Shown: one piece after another, positions 5,967 through 8,921 of the stretch | How positions within the stretch are numbered: position 1 is the first letter of the stretch | How the letters are laid out: each line of letters starts with the position of its first letter | Source of the DNA: Pseudomonadota bacterium | Lineage (GTDB): Bacteria > Pseudomonadota > Gammaproteobacteria > Xanthomonadales > Rhodanobacteraceae | DNA length: 8,921 bases | NCBI GenBank assembly: GCA_018241165.1 | Contig: JAFEEK010000161.1 | Span: forward strand, 1-8,921 | Direction of reading: 5' to 3' | Notes under the pieces: generated by a model | The model's input: only the letters and a program-made list of their open reading frames with translations | What the model was told of the DNA's origin: nothing | Databases searched by the model: none | Made by a program: the position numbers and the translations under genes

Positions 5967-7289
5967 TTACGCTGCGGCAAATGCGTCGCGGGTGAGGTTT
6001 TCGGGTGCGCCATCGGTACACACGACGTCGTCCTCGATGCGGATGCCGCCGAAGCGGCGGAAGGCATCGACCTTGTCCCAGTTCACGTCGCGCGCCTGCG
6101 GCTTGTTCTTCAACTCGGCGAGCAGCAGGTCGATGAAATAGATGCCCGGCTCGATGGTCGTGACCATGCGCGGCTCCAACGTGCGCGTGAAACGCAGATA
6201 CGGGTGACCTGGTGGGCGCGGGATCGTGCCGCCGTTTTCGTCTTTCTGGAAACCGGCGACATCGTGCACCTGCAGGCCGAGCATGTGGCCCAGGCCGTGC
6301 GGGAAGAATATCGACGAGACGCCGGTTTCGACCGCGCTTTCCGGACTCAGGCGGATGAAATCCTGCTCGCGCAGGATGCCGGCGAGCGCATGGTGGGCAT
6401 GGATGTGCAGTTCGGGATAACTTTGTCCCTTTTTCACCTTTGCCACGAAGCCGCGCTGCGCGGCGTCGACGGCGTCAATCAGCGCCTGGAACTCACTCGC
6501 GTGGGGCGCGGCATAAGTGCGCGTGATATCCGAGCCGTAGCCGTGGAAACTGGCGCCGGCATCGATCAGGAACGATTCCGCATGCGCCGGCGGCGCGCGA
6601 TTGAAATCCATGTAATGCAGCGTTGCCGCATGCTGGTTGAGCGCGATGATGTTGCCGTAGGGCAGCTCGTTCTCGGTTTCGTGCACGGCGTTGAGGTAGG
6701 CCGTGTTGATGTCGTATTCGGATTTGCCGGCGCGAAACGCGGCCTGGGCGGCGCGGTGCGCGCGTACGCCGATCTTGCTTGCCACGCGCAGCATCGCCAG
6801 TTCGTAATCGGTCTTGTAGCTGCGCTGCCAGTGCAGGTAATTGAGCACAGCGTCCGGATTGTTCGGTTTCGCATCGCCGAGCGCGGCGTTGTCCTCGCCG
6901 ATGATGGCGCAACGCGATAGTGCCTTCGGCAGATGCGCGAGCGCTGCGTGCGCCTCGTGCACGATCGCGACGTCGAAATGTTCGACCCAGTAACCGGCCG
7001 GTGCTTCCGGCACGACGTGCCAGTAATCGCGCGGCTGCAGGTAGACCAGTTTCGGTTTCGCGCCGGGCGTGTACACGATCCACGAACCCGGGGCCTTGGT
7101 CACCGGCAGCCAGTGCTTGAAATGCGGATTCACCGCGAACGGATAGGGCCGATCGTCGAGGAACTGGTCGCGCAGGACACCTGCGGCGACAACGAGATGA
7201 TCGAAGCCGCCGCGTGCCAGCGCCGCGTCCGCGCGGGACTGCAACGTGCGCAGATGATCCGGATACAGTTTGGCCAGAAGATCGGACAT
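5967..7289 (-). CDS. pepQ: Xaa-Pro dipeptidase PepQ (M24B; prolidase)
   Basis: 440 residues, nearly the length of E. coli PepQ (443). It has an N-terminal domain (about 1-160) and a C-terminal pita-bread metallopeptidase domain (about 165-440). All five metal ligands expected for the dinuclear Mn site are present: Asp243 in LIDAGASFHG, Asp254 in GSDITRTY, His335 in PHGLGHMLG, Glu380 in TIEPGIYF and Glu419 in GIRIEDD. Known role: cytoplasmic cleavage of dipeptides ending in proline during peptide recycling; several members also hydrolyse organophosphate triesters as a side reaction. There is no signal peptide. The start is 46 bases downstream of the PilZ gene stop on the same strand, so co-transcription is possible, but the gap is large enough for its own weak promoter. 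The hairpin element follows its stop. Function is firm from intact ligands and full length. Confidence 0.95.
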   Translation of the reverse strand: MSDLLAKLYPDHLRTLQSRADAALARGGFDHLVVAAGVLRDQFLDDRPYPFAVNPHFKHWLPVTKAPGSWIVYTPGAKPKLVYLQPRDYWHVVPEAPAGYWVEHFDVAIVHEAHAALAHLPKALSRCAIIGEDNAALGDAKPNNPDAVLNYLHWQRSYKTDYELAMLRVASKIGVRAHRAAQAAFRAGKSEYDINTAYLNAVHETENELPYGNIIALNQHAATLHYMDFNRAPPAHAESFLIDAGASFHGYGSDITRTYAAPHASEFQALIDAVDAAQRGFVAKVKKGQSYPELHIHAHHALAGILREQDFIRLSPESAVETGVSSIFFPHGLGHMLGLQVHDVAGFQKDENGGTIPRPPGHPYLRFTRTLEPRMVTTIEPGIYFIDLLLAELKNKPQARDVNWDKVDAFRRFGGIRIEDDVVCTDGAPENLTRDAFAAA

Positions 7290-7335
7290 GGCGGCGCTCG
7301 ATAAGGCGAGGCGCCTATTGTGCCGCAGAATCCCT

Positions 7336-7686
7336 TCAGTCGAATTGCCCGCCGGGCGAATTCACCCAGTCGAAGAGGATGTTGTAATCCTCCGGCGCGA
7401 TGTCGATGATGCGAAAGCCGGTCCAGAACTGGCCGGGCACGTTGGCCGTCTCGCTCCATTGCTCGTGCAGGCCCATTTCCAGGGTGTGGTTGCGCGCGGT
7501 GGCGCCGTTGGGCAGTTCGAAGCTGACCTGGAACAAGGCGTCTTCCGGCAATTGCCGACCGCTGATCATCAGCATGCCGTCGATCGAAAGATTGCCGACA
7601 TGGCCCAACTGGTGTCCGCTGATCGCATCGGTGATGGCGATGGCGTGGTGGGCGCGCTTGCGCTGGTTGCGGCGATGTTCGGCCAT
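7336..7686 (-). CDS. Single-domain PilZ protein (putative cyclic-di-GMP receptor)
   Basis: 116 residues, the usual size of a stand-alone PilZ domain. It has the two canonical ligand-binding elements: an arginine cluster RRNQRKR at 5-11 (fits RxxxR) and NLSIDGM at 32-38 (fits D/NxSxxG). The C-terminal half (about 50-110) should complete the six-stranded barrel. PilZ proteins bind cyclic-di-GMP and pass the signal to motility, pilus, polysaccharide or transcription machinery by protein contacts; which target applies here is not visible. The start is 23 bases after the DUF1631 stop on the same strand, with GAGA about nine bases upstream of the ATG as a possible Shine-Dalgarno. This suggests the two genes are translated from one mRNA and may act together. 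Cyclic-di-GMP binding is predicted from intact motifs, not proven. Confidence 0.88.
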   Translation of the reverse strand: MAEHRRNQRKRAHHAIAITDAISGHQLGHVGNLSIDGMLMISGRQLPEDALFQVSFELPNGATARNHTLEMGLHEQWSETANVPGQFWTGFRIIDIAPEDYNILFDWVNSPGGQFD

Positions 7687-7709
7687 GATGTTGTCTCGGG
7701 TATGCGGGC

Positions 7710-8921
7710 TCAGGCCGGCGCCGGCGAAGGTTCCGGGCTGCGTCCGACCAGTTGCTTGAGCGAGGATACGATCGCCTTCCAGGCACGATCGACCAGGGTT
7801 TCGGTTTCAAGTTCGACGATGCGCACCTGGCCCTTGACGAGGTCGCGCGCAAGCTGATCCAGGGTGCGTTCGTCCACGCGCATGCCGCGCTGGTTCACGA
7901 ACAGGCAGTTGCCGGTGAGCGTGGAAAACCAGGCCAACTTGCGGCGCACCGTATCGCCTTGCTGGTTTGTGACGAATTCGAACCAGGTGCCGAAGGGCAG
8001 GGTCTTGATGCGCTCCAGCGCGTGCGCCTCGGGACTGCCGGCCACGAAACCCTTTTTCTGTTTCGGCACGGGCGCGGGAGCCGCGGTATCGTCGCCAAGC
8101 CGCGGCTTGCTCTTGAGCTTGATCGCGATTTCGGTGTTGGTGACGGCTTCTTCGCCATCGACGACTTCGCCCGGCGTAAACAGGCGCTTGACGACGGCCT
8201 GCACGTCGTCCTTGTGATAACCGACCTGGTCGAGCGCGGTTTCGATCTCGGCGCGCAATTCCGGCGGCGCCTTGGCCTCGGCGCGCGCGCCGGTGGCGGC
8301 GATCAGCTGGTCGGCAACTTGCAGGCGCTTCGCGTAGGTCTGGCTGTTCTCGCCCTGGCGCAGCAAGGTGAGTGCCAGCACATCGGTCCAGGCCTGCTCG
8401 AGCAGGGTGCGCACCAGTTTGTTCGGCTTGGCCTTGGCGATGCGCTCGGCGATGGCTTCCTGCGCCTGCTCGCGCGCGACGGCCAGTTTTTCGCGGCCCC
8501 TGGCGGCATCCACATGGCGGCGTTCGGTCACTTCGGCCTTGCGCGCCAGCGTGTGCATGTGCTGCGACAAGTCGGTGAGCATGCCCTCGATCAGGCCGAG
8601 GTTGCCGTCGAACTCCTGGCTAACCTTGTCGACCACGACCTGCATCTTGTCGACCAGGGCGCGGTCGGCCGGGCCTTCGCTGTCGTCCAGCCAGTGCGTG
8701 CCGGTCTCGGCGATGGCGTTGAGCAGCTGGCGCGCGGGATGCGAGCGCCGGGTGAAGAAATTCTTGTCGCGCAACGCCACGCGCAGCAGCGGCACCTGCA
8801 GCTTGGTCATCAGCGACTGCGTGCTGCCGTTCGGCCGCACGTTTTTGGTCAGGTAGTCGAACAGCATGCCGACCAGGTCGATCGTGTCCGAGTCTTCGGC
8901 AGCCAGTTGCGGCGCCTGGCC
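7710..8921 (-). CDS. DUF1631 family protein, C-terminal part (5' end beyond window)
   Basis: 403 residues are visible; the frame is open to the right edge, so the N-terminus is missing (members of this family are commonly 700-800 residues). The stretch TIDLVGMLFDYL at the start and LLRVALRDKNFF...HPARQLLN (about 45-68) are typical of DUF1631. A long, charged, probably helical or coiled-coil region follows (about 85-170). Near the C-terminus, LPFGTWFEF (308-316), RRKLAWFS (326-333) and FVNQRG (341-346) form a beta-rich segment resembling a degenerate PilZ-type barrel without the RxxxR and D/NxSxxG motifs. The protein ends in a Pro/Ser/Ala-rich tail. Biochemical function is unknown; database labels such as 'thymidine phosphorylase' for this family are not supported by anything seen here. 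Tight linkage to the PilZ gene hints at a shared cyclic-di-GMP-related role. Confidence 0.85.
   Translation of the reverse strand, partial: GQAPQLAAEDSDTIDLVGMLFDYLTKNVRPNGSTQSLMTKLQVPLLRVALRDKNFFTRRSHPARQLLNAIAETGTHWLDDSEGPADRALVDKMQVVVDKVSQEFDGNLGLIEGMLTDLSQHMHTLARKAEVTERRHVDAARGREKLAVAREQAQEAIAERIAKAKPNKLVRTLLEQAWTDVLALTLLRQGENSQTYAKRLQVADQLIAATGARAEAKAPPELRAEIETALDQVGYHKDDVQAVVKRLFTPGEVVDGEEAVTNTEIAIKLKSKPRLGDDTAAPAPVPKQKKGFVAGSPEAHALERIKTLPFGTWFEFVTNQQGDTVRRKLAWFSTLTGNCLFVNQRGMRVDERTLDQLARDLVKGQVRIVELETETLVDRAWKAIVSSLKQLVGRSPEPSPAPA

Noticed and set aside
6204..6920. 238-codon open frame on the plus strand opposite pepQ
   Set aside because: It is antisense to a PepQ with all metal ligands intact; no independent coding evidence.
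1..8921. CRISPR array, tRNA, rRNA, insertion sequence or prophage
   Set aside because: No regularly spaced repeats, tRNA-like cloverleaf, transposase or phage genes were seen on either strand.

Overview
The window is about 8.9 kb of GC-rich, densely coding chromosomal DNA. It looks gammaproteobacterial, most likely from the Xanthomonadales/Rhodanobacteraceae. That placement is an inference from codon usage, from the gene set (DUF1631 protein, PilZ protein, PepQ, full-length MprF, AcvB-type hydrolase) and from a dispersed-repeat element of a style common in that group. No rRNA, tRNA, CRISPR array, phage gene or insertion sequence is visible.

Layout. At the left edge, on the plus strand, are the last 41 codons of an M24 aminopeptidase (PepP-like). 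A two-domain exported AcvB/VirJ hydrolase follows 14 bases later. Everything else is on the minus strand. In transcription order, from the right edge leftwards, it runs: a DUF1631 protein (5' end outside the window), a single-domain PilZ protein, the Xaa-Pro dipeptidase PepQ, a ~96-bp inverted-repeat element, a single-domain exported VirJ-like hydrolase, MprF (aminoacyl-phosphatidylglycerol synthase/flippase), an AbrB/MazE-type antitoxin and a Doc/Fic toxin. The toxin gene converges with acvB across 44 bases that contain a 14-bp perfect palindrome.

How the genes fit together. The central theme is membrane lipid aminoacylation. MprF transfers an amino acid (lysine or alanine) from charged tRNA to phosphatidylglycerol on the inner face of the membrane and flips the product outward. 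VirJ/AcvB-family periplasmic hydrolases are known in Agrobacterium (AcvB) and Pseudomonas (PA0919) to remove that amino acid. This window holds two such hydrolases. One is 15 bases upstream of mprF in an apparent operon. The other is a two-domain form on the opposite strand, whose N-terminal domain appears to have lost its nucleophile. A complete AbrB-Doc toxin-antitoxin pair with its own AT-rich palindromic promoter/operator candidate lies between mprF and the second hydrolase gene. On the right, DUF1631 and PilZ genes are tightly linked and suggest a cyclic-di-GMP-related unit. PepQ and PepP are housekeeping proline-peptide enzymes.

I see no clearly novel system. The most interesting feature is the one-synthase/two-hydrolase lipid module split by a toxin-antitoxin pair.
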